This document shows positions 26,056-35,682 of a stretch of DNA of 64,000 bases, piece after piece; positions within the stretch are counted from its first letter, which is position 1; the number at the start of each line of letters is the position of its first letter. The stretch comes from Streptomyces sp. NBC_00306 (lineage in GTDB: Bacteria; Actinomycetota; Actinomycetes; Streptomycetales; Streptomycetaceae). The stretch spans positions 62,001 through 126,000 of the forward strand of contig NZ_CP108032.1 in assembly GCF_036169555.1 (NCBI RefSeq), in the 5' to 3' direction. The position numbers and the translations under genes are program-made. The notes beneath the pieces were generated by a model. The model saw only the letters and a program-made list of their open reading frames with translations, did not search any database and was not told the origin of the DNA.

Positions 26056-27054
26056 TCAGCGGGTGGCGAGGAATTCGAGCGTGTCGATCACGCGGTTCGA
26101 GAAGCCCCACTCGTTGTCGTACCACGCGACCACCTTGACGTGGCGGCCGTCGACACGGGTGAGCTCCGAGTCGAAGATCGACGAGGCGGGATTGCCCACG
26201 ATGTCGGAGGAAACGAGCGCGTCGTCCGAGTACTCGAGGACGCCGGCGAGCGGCCCCTCCGCTGCGGCGCGGTACGCCGCCAGCACGTCGTCGCGCGTCA
26301 CGTCGCGGGCGACGGTCGTGTTGAGTTCGACGATCGAGCCCACCGGAACCGGTACGCGGATCGAGTCGCCCGACAGCTTGCCCTCGAGGTTCGGCAGCAC
26401 CAGGCCGATCGCCTTGGCGGCGCCGGTCGTGGTCGGCACGATGTTGACGCCCGCGGCCCGGGCGCGGCGGGGGTCGCGGTGCGGACCGTCCTGCAGGTTC
26501 TGCTCCTGCGTGTACGCGTGAACCGTCGTCATGAACCCGTGCTCGATCCCGGCCAGGTCGTCGAGCACCTTGGCCAGCGGGGCGAGCGCGTTGGTGGTGC
26601 AGGAGGCGTTGGAGACGATCGTGTGCACGTCGGGGTCGTAGGCGTCGGTGTTGACCCCGAACGCGAGCGTGACGTCGGCGCCGTCCGACGGTGCGCCGAC
26701 GAGTACCTTCTTCGCGCCCGCGTCGAGGTGGGCGCGGGCGGCCTTCGCCGAAGTGAAGCGGCCGGTGGCTTCCAGGACGATGTCGACGCCGAGTTCGGCC
26801 CACGGCAGCTGCGCCGGTTCGCGCTCGGCCAGCACCCTGATCCGGCGGCCGTCGACGACGAGGACGTCCCCGTCGACGGTCACCGGGCGCCCGAGCCGGC
26901 CGGCGGTGCTGTCGTAGGCGAGCAGCCGGGCGAGAGCGGCCGGCTCCGTCAGGTCGTTGACGGCGACGATCTCGAGGGCGCTGTCGCGCTCCAGCAGGGC
27001 GCGGAGCACATTGCGTCCGATGCGGCCGAATCCATTGATGGCGATGCGAGTCAT
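26056..27054 (-). CDS. gap: glyceraldehyde-3-phosphate dehydrogenase
   Basis: Glycolytic enzyme, 332 residues, oxidising glyceraldehyde 3-phosphate with NAD and phosphate. The ATG at 27054 has AAGGGAAGGG upstream. The Rossmann motif is INGFGRIGRN. Asp34 in VNDLTEP favours NAD over NADP. The catalytic Cys152 is in SNASCTTN, with His179 in TTVHAYT and the conserved ending WYDNEWGFSNR. The gene stands outside any glycolytic operon and directly follows a GlxA-type regulator on the same strand. It may therefore be a second, conditionally used copy or a resistant isozyme; that is inference. Confidence 0.95.
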   Translation of the reverse strand: MTRIAINGFGRIGRNVLRALLERDSALEIVAVNDLTEPAALARLLAYDSTAGRLGRPVTVDGDVLVVDGRRIRVLAEREPAQLPWAELGVDIVLEATGRFTSAKAARAHLDAGAKKVLVGAPSDGADVTLAFGVNTDAYDPDVHTIVSNASCTTNALAPLAKVLDDLAGIEHGFMTTVHAYTQEQNLQDGPHRDPRRARAAGVNIVPTTTGAAKAIGLVLPNLEGKLSGDSIRVPVPVGSIVELNTTVARDVTRDDVLAAYRAAAEGPLAGVLEYSDDALVSSDIVGNPASSIFDSELTRVDGRHVKVVAWYDNEWGFSNRVIDTLEFLATR

Positions 27055-27161
27055 GAGTGATGTCCCTTCCCTTCGCCACCAGGGTCGCCCTCGGCTCGCG
27101 CCGCTGACAGTGGCGGGATCGCCATGGTTCAAAAGGATCCCGCCAGGCAGTGCCGGGCGGG

Positions 27162-28118
27162 TCACTCGCCCCGTGTGAAGGTGCTCCGGTACTCGCTCGG
27201 CGTGGTGCCGAGGATGCGCTGGAAGTGCAGGCGCAGGTTCGCACCGGTGCCCAGCCCGACGTCGGCGGCGATCTGTTCGACACTGCGCTGCGAACGCTCG
27301 AGCAGTTCGCGGGCCAGGTCGACGCGGGCGCGCATCACCCACTGCATCGGCGTGTAGCCGGTCTCCTCGACGAAGCGCCGGGAGAACGTGCGCGGCGAGA
27401 CCTCGGCCTGCCGGGCCAGTGTGTCGAGGGTGAGGGGGTCACCGAGCCGGTGCAGCGCCCACTCGCGGGTGGCGGCGAACCGCTCACCGAGTGGCTCGGG
27501 GACGCTGCGCGGCACGTACTGGGCCTGGCCCCCGCTGCGGTAGGGGGCGGCGACCAGACGCCGGGCCGCATGATTGGACGCGGCCACTCCGAGGTCGCCG
27601 CGCAGGATGTGCAGGCACAGGTCGATACCGGAGGCGGCGCCGGCCGAGGTGAGTACGCTGCCCTCGTCGACGAACAGCACGTTCTCGTCGACCTGCACGA
27701 GCGGACGCCTGGCCGCGAGTGCTCGTGTGTAGTGCCAGTGCGTCGTGGCACGCCTGCCGTCGAGCAGGCCCGTGGCGGCGAGCGCGAAGGCTCCCGTCGA
27801 AATGGCGGCAAGCCGCGCGCCCCGGTCGTGGGCGGCGATCAGTGCGTCGACGACGGCCTGCGGCGGGTCGTCGCGGTCGGGGAACCGGTAGCCGGGGACG
27901 AAGACGATGTCGGCCCACGCGAGCGCGTCGAGGCCGTGGGCGACGTGGTACGCGAGGCCGTCGCCACCGGTGACGAGACCGGGTGTCGCCCCGCACACGC
28001 GCACCTCGTACGGCATGCTCGCGCGGGTCGTGAAGACCTGCGCGGGAATTCCGACATCGAGCGGCTTCGCACCCTCGAGCACAAGGACGGCGACGCGACG
28101 CAGGCGGGAGGCTGGCAC
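27162..28118 (-). CDS. GlxA/FtrA-type AraC-family regulator
   Basis: A 318-residue regulator with an N-terminal DJ-1/PfpI-like domain (VAVLVLEGAKPLDVGIPAQV, TGAFALAATGLLDGRRATTH) and a C-terminal AraC helix-turn-helix pair. The latter includes LTLDTLARQAEVSPRTFSRR, EETGYTPMQWVMRARVDLAR and the second helix VGLGTGANLRLHFQRILG. No catalytic Cys is evident in the amidotransferase-like domain, as usual for these regulators. It lies 107 bp upstream of gap on the same strand and may control it. Confidence 0.9.
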   Translation of the reverse strand: MPASRLRRVAVLVLEGAKPLDVGIPAQVFTTRASMPYEVRVCGATPGLVTGGDGLAYHVAHGLDALAWADIVFVPGYRFPDRDDPPQAVVDALIAAHDRGARLAAISTGAFALAATGLLDGRRATTHWHYTRALAARRPLVQVDENVLFVDEGSVLTSAGAASGIDLCLHILRGDLGVAASNHAARRLVAAPYRSGGQAQYVPRSVPEPLGERFAATREWALHRLGDPLTLDTLARQAEVSPRTFSRRFVEETGYTPMQWVMRARVDLARELLERSQRSVEQIAADVGLGTGANLRLHFQRILGTTPSEYRSTFTRGE

Positions 28119-28335
28119 AGGATGAGGTTACGTGGGGCGCGACGTCGATACGCCCACCACGCGCACGGGCAGACAACACAACGGCGCGCCGCCTTCCACC
28201 GCGCGGACGACGATATCGGCCCTCGGACCGCCCCGTATCGTCAAGGCCGGCCTCCTCAACACCCCCGGCCACCTCCACGCGCCGCCGCCGAACAGCGGGC
28301 CCTCGGCACGACTCGACCCAGCAAGGAGCGCGGGC

Positions 28336-29184
28336 ATGGGTTTGCGGGCCATCGTGACGTTCGACGCCGCGACCGGCGGCGGGGCCGGGAACGGACTCGC
28401 CTCCTCGTACGACGCGGCTCTGACGGGTCCCCTGAAAGACCTCGTGGAGCAGGAGCCTCGGGGAAGTGCCTACTCGGCAGCGGAAACCCATGCCGATGAG
28501 CGCGCGGCGCGGATGGACTTCGGCCTTGTCTCGACGGGGTGGAGTGAAATGCGTCAGGAGCTGTTGCGCGAGCCCGAGACCGCATTCGTGACGCTGTGGA
28601 GTGAGTCTCTGGACACGCCCGCCGCCCATGTCAGAAGCTCCAGCATCAACGTGCGCCGCCCGAACATGGGGGGACGACTGCTCCTCGGTGATGCGCTGGG
28701 CAGTCCGGGCGACCCCGCGTGCTGCGACGGTGCCGTGGCGCTTCTCGTCGCCGCGCTGGACGCCGTGAACCCGGCCTTCGCCTGGCTGGGGGACGACGGT
28801 CCGGCCACCGACGACACCCATCTCGACTGTGTGCCGGGCCGCAGGGTGCGCGACTCCGTACGTGAGACCAGAACGATCCTCCGGGGCTATTCCTGGACCA
28901 CGGTGTGCCCCGAGGAACTCTCGCAGAGGCTGGGCGGCCCCGAGGCCCTGGCAGCGACCGGGGCGTTTCACCGGATCGTCCCGCTCACCGTCGGCGGTGT
29001 CGTACTCCAGGCGACCAGAACGGTGGCGGACTGCACGGACGACGCCGCACGCCGGGTGTTCGACGCCCTACGGCCCGTCCTGCCGCCCGGGATGCCGCAG
29101 TTCGACCCCTCCCACCGTTTGCGCCCACGGTCTGCGCCCGCGTGGCACACGCCACGTCAAGCCCAGGGGCCCAGCATCGCCTAG
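28336..29184 (+). CDS. conserved hypothetical protein, 282 aa
   Basis: ATG 28336 has AAGGAG 8 nt upstream. The protein is cytoplasmic, acidic and without membrane segments. A segment QEPRGSAYSAAETHADERAA is followed by a central SSINVRRPNMGGRLLLGD. Near the end, FHRIVPLTVGGVVLQATRTV precedes VFDALRPVLPPGMPQ. I cannot name the family; the general layout recalls immunity-type hypotheticals, but that is not supported enough to call. The stop codon overlaps the convergent methyltransferase stop by 4 bases. Confidence 0.7.
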   Translation: MGLRAIVTFDAATGGGAGNGLASSYDAALTGPLKDLVEQEPRGSAYSAAETHADERAARMDFGLVSTGWSEMRQELLREPETAFVTLWSESLDTPAAHVRSSSINVRRPNMGGRLLLGDALGSPGDPACCDGAVALLVAALDAVNPAFAWLGDDGPATDDTHLDCVPGRRVRDSVRETRTILRGYSWTTVCPEELSQRLGGPEALAATGAFHRIVPLTVGGVVLQATRTVADCTDDAARRVFDALRPVLPPGMPQFDPSHRLRPRSAPAWHTPRQAQGPSIA

Positions 29185-29840
29185 CGGCGCGCCAGCAGCA
29201 CTCCGCCGAGCGTGCGCGCGGCCGACGTAAGCGTGGGGTGGGTCTCGACAATGAAGCCGGCCTCATCGAGCCAGGCAGCCACTTGAATCGGCCGGCGACG
29301 ACGGACGTAGGACTCCGGCCAGCTCTCGCCGTCCTCCCGCGGCTTCGGCGGTGACGCGTCGCCGACATGAAAACCGAGCAGCAGCAGACCGCCGGGCCGC
29401 AGCACCCGACGGAAGCCGGCCAGGACCGCGCCGATCGCGTCGTCGGGGACGTGGATGATCGAGTACCAGGCGACCAGGGCGGCCAACGCGCCATCCGCTA
29501 GGTCGAGTTGAGTCATCGACCCCACCTCGAATCGCAGACCGGGATGCTCACGTCGCGCCACCTCGATCATCCGGGGCGACAGATCGATACCGAAGGCGTC
29601 CACGCCCAGATTCCTCAGGTGGGCGGTGATTCTCCCGGGCCCGCAGCCCACGTCCGCGACGGGCCCGCCGCCGCGCGCCAGCACCCACTCGGCGAACAGC
29701 GCCATGGCCTCCCGCTCGGCAGGCAGTTCGGCAAGGAGGTTGCGCACCTCGTCCGCGTAGCTGGTGGCGTCGGCATCGTAGGACGCACGGGTGTCCGCCA
29801 ACCACCTCTCGGACTCTGGTCCTTCATGTCCGGTGCTCAC
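29181..29840 (-). CDS. class I SAM-dependent methyltransferase
   Basis: A 219-residue methyltransferase. Motif I is VADVGCGPGRITAHLRNLGV, motif II FGIDLSPRMIEVARREHPGL. The acidic loop is LRFEVGSMTQLDLADGAL and motif III VLRPGGLLLLGFHVG. The same arrangement is found in the gene at 38550 (close paralogue). The GTG start lacks a ribosome site, but TAACCT sits 8 bases upstream like a -10 box, so the mRNA may be leaderless. Substrate unknown. Confidence 0.87.
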   Translation of the reverse strand: MSTGHEGPESERWLADTRASYDADATSYADEVRNLLAELPAEREAMALFAEWVLARGGGPVADVGCGPGRITAHLRNLGVDAFGIDLSPRMIEVARREHPGLRFEVGSMTQLDLADGALAALVAWYSIIHVPDDAIGAVLAGFRRVLRPGGLLLLGFHVGDASPPKPREDGESWPESYVRRRRPIQVAAWLDEAGFIVETHPTLTSAARTLGGVLLARR

Positions 29841-29947
29841 ACCCGCAGGTTAGCCCAGGAGCCGGTCGCCACATCGAGTTCCCGTAGCTACTGAGGCGAG
29901 CCTCGACCGATAGCTGCCCTGACCGCCAAGCACCCTGCGCGGCCCGG

Positions 29948-30157
29948 TCATGGTGCCCGCTTCTTCATCCACGAGATGTCCTCGCCGCTGTGTCCCAAGG
30001 ACCCGGTTTGCCAGGCGTCCGCATCGCGGCGGGCATCCCGCACGTCGCGTCCCATCGCCGTTCCGCTGCGCATACGGCTCCTGCGCCCTCGGGCTCTCCA
30101 GTCGACCCATGATGCGAGCGCGATGAGCGTGAGGAGAGGCACCAGGAAGAACCACAT
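29948..30157 (-). CDS. small membrane protein, 69 aa
   Basis: Begins at ATG 30157 with one strong N-terminal helix (WFFLVPLLTLIALASWVDW) followed by a basic, hydrophilic tail (RARGRRSRMRSG). An in-frame start at 30190 is possible. Unrecognised; such single-helix proteins are frequent in Streptomyces. Confidence 0.5.
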   Translation of the reverse strand: MWFFLVPLLTLIALASWVDWRARGRRSRMRSGTAMGRDVRDARRDADAWQTGSLGHSGEDISWMKKRAP

Positions 30158-30496
30158 GATCCGGATGATGCCGTGGTCCGGCAACACCACGCCAGATGCC
30201 GAACATCAGAAGGGGTGGGCAACTCGACTGCCCAGACGCGGTCTTGGCAGGCCGACGGCGGCCGGCACGGCACCTTCGCCGGTAGCCCGTCCGGTCTTCC
30301 GTCGCCAGCTGAAGCACGGCCACCGCGACCGCGATCCGCTCGATCTGCGACGCAGCCCTCCGCTGCTCCACGCCTTGGGCGACCGTGGCGACCACGATCA
30401 GGGCGGGAGCTGCGGCGGCCGCGGCCGCCACCCGGTCCCCGGCAGCCGGCAGGGCTGCCCCGCCGATGCGGCCGGGCAGCCCATGTGATCCGGTTC

Positions 30497-32911
30497 CTAG
30501 GCGGGGTCGCCACCTCGGTTGAGGTACGCGTCGACCGAGCCGTCGCTCCCGACGGCCAAGTAGTCGTCGCGACCGTCACCGTCCACGTCGCCGAATCGGA
30601 CGTTCTTGGAGCTGGTGACGCCCGAGGCGGTCCGTCCGCGCGGCGCCCAGCCGGGTGTGCCGTCCGGCTTGTCGCCGCCCTTGTTGATCCAGACGTCGAC
30701 CGCGCCGTTGTCCTGCAGCGCCCAGTAGTCGTCCTTCCCGTCGCAGTCGTGGTTCTGCAGCCGGAACTGGTTGCCGAAGTCGCGGGTCACGCCCTGGGCG
30801 ATCTTCCCTCGCGGCACCCAGCCCGCCGCGTCACCCCGGTCACCGCCGGTGTTCTCCCAGGCGAACATGGCGCCCCTGATGGGGCTGAAGTTGACCACCA
30901 CGTAGTCGTCCTTGTCGCTGCCGGCCACGTTGCCGAAGATCACAACGCCGTGAGCCGCCTCGGCCGTGCCCTTGGCGAAGCCCTTGCGCACCGACCATCC
31001 CGGGGTGCCGTCCGGCCGGTCGCCGCCCTCGTTGATGTAGGCGTCCACCGCCCCGGTGGCTATGTCGACGACCAGATAGTCATCCCTGCCGTCACCGGCC
31101 ACGTCGCCGAACTCGAGTCTCTGCTTGTACGGGTCCAGGCCGACGCCCTTGGCGATCCGTCCGCCGGGCTGCCATCCCGGCTTACCGTCCTTGTCGCCGC
31201 CCCGGTTGTACCAGACATCGACCGAACCGCCTTCACCGATCGACAGGTAGTCGTCGCGGCCGTCACCGTCCATGTCGGCGAACCAGACGTTGCGCTCGGG
31301 CCGACCGACACCGGCCGCGAACTTCTGCCGCACCTCCCACCGGTCCTGGCCGCCGGTGCAGGACGCCGGAGCGCTGCCGGACGGGGCGGTGATCAGGTCC
31401 TGAAGCAGTGCAGTGGCGATGCCGGCGACGAACGCTTTGCCGATCTTGGCGTAGCCGGCATCGTTGGGATGCAGGTCGTCGTACATGTCGCTCGCCTCCA
31501 GGAAGCCGTCCATGTCGGCCAGGACGACCTTCTTGCCGGAGCTTCGCTTCGACTCCACCAGGGAACGGACCCGGTTGTTGTAGTCGTCTATCCGAGCCTG
31601 GTCGCCGGCGTCCGACTTCACGCGGACCGCCGTCGCCACCACGACCGTCACGCCCGGTACGTCGCCCAGGATCTGGTCGACCAGAGCACTCAGTCTGGGA
31701 GCGGCCACCTCACCCGGCTCGTTGTCGCGCGCCACGTTGTTGGTCCCTGCCATGAGCGTCACGACGTTCGGCCGGAGCCGAGGCAGCGACGTTGCCAGCC
31801 GCTCGGCGACCTGCTCGATCCGGTTACCGCTCACGGCCTCGTGCTCAGGGTCGGGCATGTTTCCGTTGCGCCGCGACCCCACCATGTCCAGTGACCGCTT
31901 GGGGAAGGAGATCGGCCACCAGGCCGCACTGATCATGTCCAGCAGACCGCGGTGGAGATCGTCCCGAAACCCGTTTCCGTCAAGGCTCCGGAACCCTTCG
32001 CTGATGGAGTCGCCGGCCACCGCCAGTTCGAACCCCGGCAGTTTCGCAATATCCGCCGACCCACGGATCGCGCCCATCCACGTCGCATCGTGGTCCGACT
32101 GAGTCCGGGGAATGGGTATGCGTGTGACGGCGGGGTTCTGCACCACCGACGACGAGACGAAGTAGTCGTACTCCCGCCGACTCGGCCATCGAGTGGGGAG
32201 CCCGGGATGGTACAGGTGGGCGCCGTTCGGGAAGGCCGCCTCATTCGTCAGGTTCGCTGGAATGCGGTTGAAGTCGGCCCCCACGGTAAAGCTGTGCTGA
32301 CTGTTTCCGCCGGCGTCCACCCCTCCCCAGGTGCGCACGGAGTCACGGATCTGAGTGATCATCGCCGACGAATCATTGGGACTGCCGCCGCGCGAACTTG
32401 CGTGCCACGTGAAGTACCAATGGTCGCCGAACCGGACACCGAGCGCAGCCCGCCCGCCCTGGCCCGGAACAACCCGCAGCTCGTCAGGCGTCCCGTTCGT
32501 CACGATCAGCGAGTTGACCCGGCCCGCATTCGTCGGGTTCTGATCGGTCTGCAGATAGTAGACGTCGTACGGCCCCTCGGGCCGACTGCTGGTTCCGGGG
32601 TTCCATGTTCCCTGGGTGATCCGGTCACCGTCTGCCGTCACATAAGCCGCTTGTGAAATGGCGCTGCCAGGTGGTGTCGATCCCGCTTCCTGAAGAAGCG
32701 CGATCTGGGCGCCGCCGTTCATGAACTGCCTGAGCGAAGCCCACTTGCTGCCGTCCCCCTGCCCGTCCATGTTCCAGGTGACGATCGGCGTGGTCGTCAG
32801 TGGCCGGTCGTCGGCACGGGCGGTGGCAGGTGACACCAGCGACAGGAGACCTGCCGTGATCGCCAGTACGGCGATCAGAGATATCTGTCGGGCATGTCTC
32901 AATACATTCAA
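30497..32911 (-). CDS. secreted CdtB-like nuclease / SGNH esterase / FG-GAP fusion
   Basis: An 804-residue exported multidomain protein. The TTG start at 32911 has GGGGGA 6 nt upstream; the signal peptide is RHARQISLIAVLAITAGLLS with SPATARA before the cut. Domain 1 (about 40-280) is DNase I-like and closest in pattern to cytolethal distending toxin subunit B: VTWNMDGQGDGSKW, LLQEAGS (Glu75), TWHASSRGG (His170), VGADFNRIP (Asp213, Asn215), EYDYFVSS (Asp249), SDHDATW (His274). Domain 2 (about 293-510) is an SGNH hydrolase, CE3 acetylxylan-esterase type: AGDSISEGF (Ser302), MAGTNN and DDLHPN. Domain 3 (about 530-804) is five FG-GAP/VCBS repeats with calcium loops such as DMDGDGRDDY. Likely acts outside the cell; target unknown. 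Confidence 0.9.
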   Translation of the reverse strand: MNVLRHARQISLIAVLAITAGLLSLVSPATARADDRPLTTTPIVTWNMDGQGDGSKWASLRQFMNGGAQIALLQEAGSTPPGSAISQAAYVTADGDRITQGTWNPGTSSRPEGPYDVYYLQTDQNPTNAGRVNSLIVTNGTPDELRVVPGQGGRAALGVRFGDHWYFTWHASSRGGSPNDSSAMITQIRDSVRTWGGVDAGGNSQHSFTVGADFNRIPANLTNEAAFPNGAHLYHPGLPTRWPSRREYDYFVSSSVVQNPAVTRIPIPRTQSDHDATWMGAIRGSADIAKLPGFELAVAGDSISEGFRSLDGNGFRDDLHRGLLDMISAAWWPISFPKRSLDMVGSRRNGNMPDPEHEAVSGNRIEQVAERLATSLPRLRPNVVTLMAGTNNVARDNEPGEVAAPRLSALVDQILGDVPGVTVVVATAVRVKSDAGDQARIDDYNNRVRSLVESKRSSGKKVVLADMDGFLEASDMYDDLHPNDAGYAKIGKAFVAGIATALLQDLITAPSGSAPASCTGGQDRWEVRQKFAAGVGRPERNVWFADMDGDGRDDYLSIGEGGSVDVWYNRGGDKDGKPGWQPGGRIAKGVGLDPYKQRLEFGDVAGDGRDDYLVVDIATGAVDAYINEGGDRPDGTPGWSVRKGFAKGTAEAAHGVVIFGNVAGSDKDDYVVVNFSPIRGAMFAWENTGGDRGDAAGWVPRGKIAQGVTRDFGNQFRLQNHDCDGKDDYWALQDNGAVDVWINKGGDKPDGTPGWAPRGRTASGVTSSKNVRFGDVDGDGRDDYLAVGSDGSVDAYLNRGGDPA

Positions 32912-33378
32912 AACCAATCCCCCTTGCTTCATCCCTGCGTGACGTCACATAAGGCGCCCGTTGCTCGGCCTCACCGGCGACGGTGCCTTCGTCATGTGCG
33001 GGTCGCGACGTCGGTGACCGCTGCTCACCGGGACCCGGACCGAGATGCAGGCGATCAGTACGACGTCCGCGCCAACATCTCTGGCACAGACGCGACTTCG
33101 CAGGTTGCCCCACCGAGGCGGTGGCGCTGTCCACAGCTTGCGGGGACCGGGTGATCACAGGCCAGCCGCCCGGGACAATAGGGAAGGTGGAACGCTGGAA
33201 CGTGCTGTGAGCTGGGCAGATGGTCCCTCCCCGGAACGCTCGCCTGGAACGGCGGAGCGAACGGGCGGATCCGAGAAGCGGCAGGAACGGCAAGGCCGAC
33301 GGGAGTCTGCGCCTGCTCATTTCCAGGTGGTCGCGGTACCGGAGGCCATGCAGCGCTCGCGTCCGCCGGCTGCGAAGC
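32912..33378. other. intergenic, no gene supported
   Basis: About 470 bases upstream of the CdtB-like fusion gene, reaching the LysR stop codon. A perfect 10-bp palindrome GTGACGTCAC (32939-32948) lies just before the fusion gene and could be a regulator site. Nothing else is supported. Confidence 0.4.
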
Positions 33379-34221
33379 TCAGATCATGCGTCGCAGCGCG
33401 GTCTCGACGGCATCGATCAGCGGATCGCCTTCGGATCGTGGGTGCCGTGCGAGGCCGAGCTCGACGTCCGGCAGGGTGGGCAGGGCGTCCGTGTCGTGGC
33501 ATGCCATGGCCGGCTCGAGGTTCGTGGGCATGAGCGCCGCGACGCCGAGCCCTGCCCGCACCGCGGCGAGCACACCGACCAGGCTGTTGCTTTCGAACGC
33601 CACTCGCCAGGGCCGATCGCCACGTTCCAGGGTTTCCAGCACGGACGTACGCCACGAGCACGTGTTGGAGAACAGCACCACAGGCAGCGGATCGGCAGTC
33701 ACGTCCACGCCCTGGCCGATCGCCCAGACCAAAGGGCGGCGTACCGTCCAGCGCGGCGGTCCGGGAACGGCCGGCACCTCGTTGAGCACGAGTTGGACGC
33801 GGCCTGTGTCGTAGGCCTCCCGCATCGCGGCGTTGGACATGCTGAGCACCTCCAGGGTCGCGCCGGGGTGCAGCCGGGCAAGATCGGCGAGGGCCTGCGG
33901 AAGCTGGGACGCGGCCAGGTCTTCGAGCAACCCGACACCACAGCGGCCGGTGAGCGTGCGCCCGGTTTCGGCAAGTGCCTGCGCGGAGAGCGAGAGGATG
34001 CGTTCGGCGTACGGCAGGAGCTCCTCGCCCGCCCGGGTCAGCGACACACCGGACGGTGATCGGTGAAGCAGTGGACGGCCGATGGCCCTCTCGAGCTTGC
34101 GCACCTGCTGGCTGAGTGCGGGCTGAGTATGTCCGAGCGTGGTCGCGGCGCGGCTGATGCTGCCTGCCCGCACGATGGCGACGAAGGACCGCAGCAAGGA
34201 GATTTCAAGATCCCTGGCCAT
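33379..34221 (-). CDS. LysR-family transcriptional regulator
   Basis: A 280-residue LysR protein. The winged helix-turn-helix is at residues 5-65 (LLRSFVAIVRAGSISRAATT, HTQPALSQQVRKLERAIGR). The co-inducer domain includes VLFSNTCSWRTSVLETLERG and VGVLAAVRAGLGVAALMP. It is divergent from an MFS transporter across 72 bp that contain a dyad, so the transporter is its likely target. ATG start at 34221. Confidence 0.92.
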   Translation of the reverse strand: MARDLEISLLRSFVAIVRAGSISRAATTLGHTQPALSQQVRKLERAIGRPLLHRSPSGVSLTRAGEELLPYAERILSLSAQALAETGRTLTGRCGVGLLEDLAASQLPQALADLARLHPGATLEVLSMSNAAMREAYDTGRVQLVLNEVPAVPGPPRWTVRRPLVWAIGQGVDVTADPLPVVLFSNTCSWRTSVLETLERGDRPWRVAFESNSLVGVLAAVRAGLGVAALMPTNLEPAMACHDTDALPTLPDVELGLARHPRSEGDPLIDAVETALRRMI

Positions 34222-34226
34222 AACAA

Positions 34227-34253
34227 TTCATTATGTCAGCGCCAGCAAATGAA
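34227..34253. promoter_or_regulatory. candidate LysR binding dyad
   Basis: TTCATT (34227-34232) and AATGAA (34248-34253) form an inverted repeat with a 15-bp spacer in the short LysR/MFS divergent region, beginning 5 bases upstream of the LysR start codon. Confidence 0.4.
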
Positions 34254-34293
34254 CCACTACCTATGACCTGAGGGAGAATCTAGCGTCAGGCGA

Positions 34294-35523
34294 GTGACCG
34301 GATACCGACAGCTACTCGCTGTGCCGGGGCTGGCATCGCTGTTGGGCGTTTCCTTTGTCGCCCGCACGGCGATCACGGCTGCCGTGATGGCACTGACGAT
34401 GCATGTCGTCCTGGGCCTGAACATGAGCTACGTGGCAGCCGGCGGTGTCGCGGCGGCTCTGACCACCGGGCTGGCGCTGGGCGGGCCGCTGCTCGGCCGC
34501 ATGATCGATCGGCGTGGCCTGCGTACGGTGGTGCTGACAACTGTCGTTGCCCAGGCCGTGTTCTGGCTGGGCGTGCCAATCCTGCCGTACGAGGCTCTCC
34601 TGGGTGCCGCATTCACGGCGGGGCTGCTGATGGTGCCGGCGCCGCCCGTGACCAGGCAGGCGATCGCCGCGATGACCATGGCGGAACAGCGCCGTGCCGC
34701 GTTCGCGCTGGAATCGGTGCAGGGCGAACTGTCGTACATGGTGGGCCCGGCGATCGTGATCCTGTGCGCCGCCAAGGTGTCCCCCGGCGTGGTGGTATGG
34801 GGACTCGGCGTCGCGATCGTGGCCGGCGGAACCGGTATCGCCGTGCTCAACCCGCCGCTGCGATCCGAGGACGAGGCGGGTGCCGGCGCGGCCGAACGGC
34901 CCCGGCGACGGGAGTGGCTGGGCGTCGGCATGGTCGCCGTACTGACGATGGCGTTCGGTACGACGACGCTGCTCAGCGGCGTCGACCTCGCCATCGTCGC
35001 CACGCTCGATGAAGCACGCCAGGTGTCCTGGGCCGCCGCGGTCGTTGCTGTACTCGGCCTGACCTCTGTCGTCGGCGGGCTGATCTACGGCGCGCTGTCC
35101 CGGTCGCTGCCCACATGGCTACTGCTCGGTCTGCTCGGGCTCGTGACGATTCCCGCAGGGCTTGCCCACGACTGGCGCTGGTTGTGCGTGGCCGTTGTCG
35201 GCACCGGATTTCTCGCGGCACCGACGCTTTCCGCTGTGGCCGACGCGGTGAGCCGACTGGCGCCGGCCGGCGTGCGGGGTGAGGCGACAGGTCTGCAATC
35301 CTCCGCGCAGAGTGCGGGTTTCGCGCTCGGATCCCCGATCGTCGGCGTGGCGATCGACGTCTCCGCACCGGCGGGCGGCTTCGCGGCGGCCGGGCTGGCC
35401 GGCCTCGCCGCCGCGCTGACTGGATTCCTCCTGTCCCGCCGCTGTCCGTCACCTCGGCCGCCCACCTCGGCTCGTCACGAGTCGAGCGTCTCGACGCACG
35501 GCACGTCCCCTAGGTCCCCCTGA
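34294..35523 (+). CDS. MFS transporter
   Basis: A 409-residue, twelve-helix major facilitator. The loop 2-3 motif is GGPLLGRMIDRRGLRTVV (GxLxDRxGRR type). A long central hydrophilic loop (RSEDEAGAGAAERPRRREW) separates the six-helix halves. GVRGEATGLQSSAQSAGFAL near helix 10-11 resembles drug-efflux members. Starts at GTG 34294. Probably exports a small molecule under LysR control; substrate not determinable. Confidence 0.9.
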   Translation: MTGYRQLLAVPGLASLLGVSFVARTAITAAVMALTMHVVLGLNMSYVAAGGVAAALTTGLALGGPLLGRMIDRRGLRTVVLTTVVAQAVFWLGVPILPYEALLGAAFTAGLLMVPAPPVTRQAIAAMTMAEQRRAAFALESVQGELSYMVGPAIVILCAAKVSPGVVVWGLGVAIVAGGTGIAVLNPPLRSEDEAGAGAAERPRRREWLGVGMVAVLTMAFGTTTLLSGVDLAIVATLDEARQVSWAAAVVAVLGLTSVVGGLIYGALSRSLPTWLLLGLLGLVTIPAGLAHDWRWLCVAVVGTGFLAAPTLSAVADAVSRLAPAGVRGEATGLQSSAQSAGFALGSPIVGVAIDVSAPAGGFAAAGLAGLAAALTGFLLSRRCPSPRPPTSARHESSVSTHGTSPRSP

Positions 35524-35682
35524 GGCAGCGCGCCGTGGGCCACCACGCAGTCGGGCGGAACTCCAACTGACGTGGCCCTCCGGCTGAACCGTGCCTCGAA
35601 GCGCCCGGAACCGTTGAACTCATCGGGCACCGACCGGTGTTCACCGCCCGACCGAGCGCAGCAACCCGCCTCCGGAGCAACC

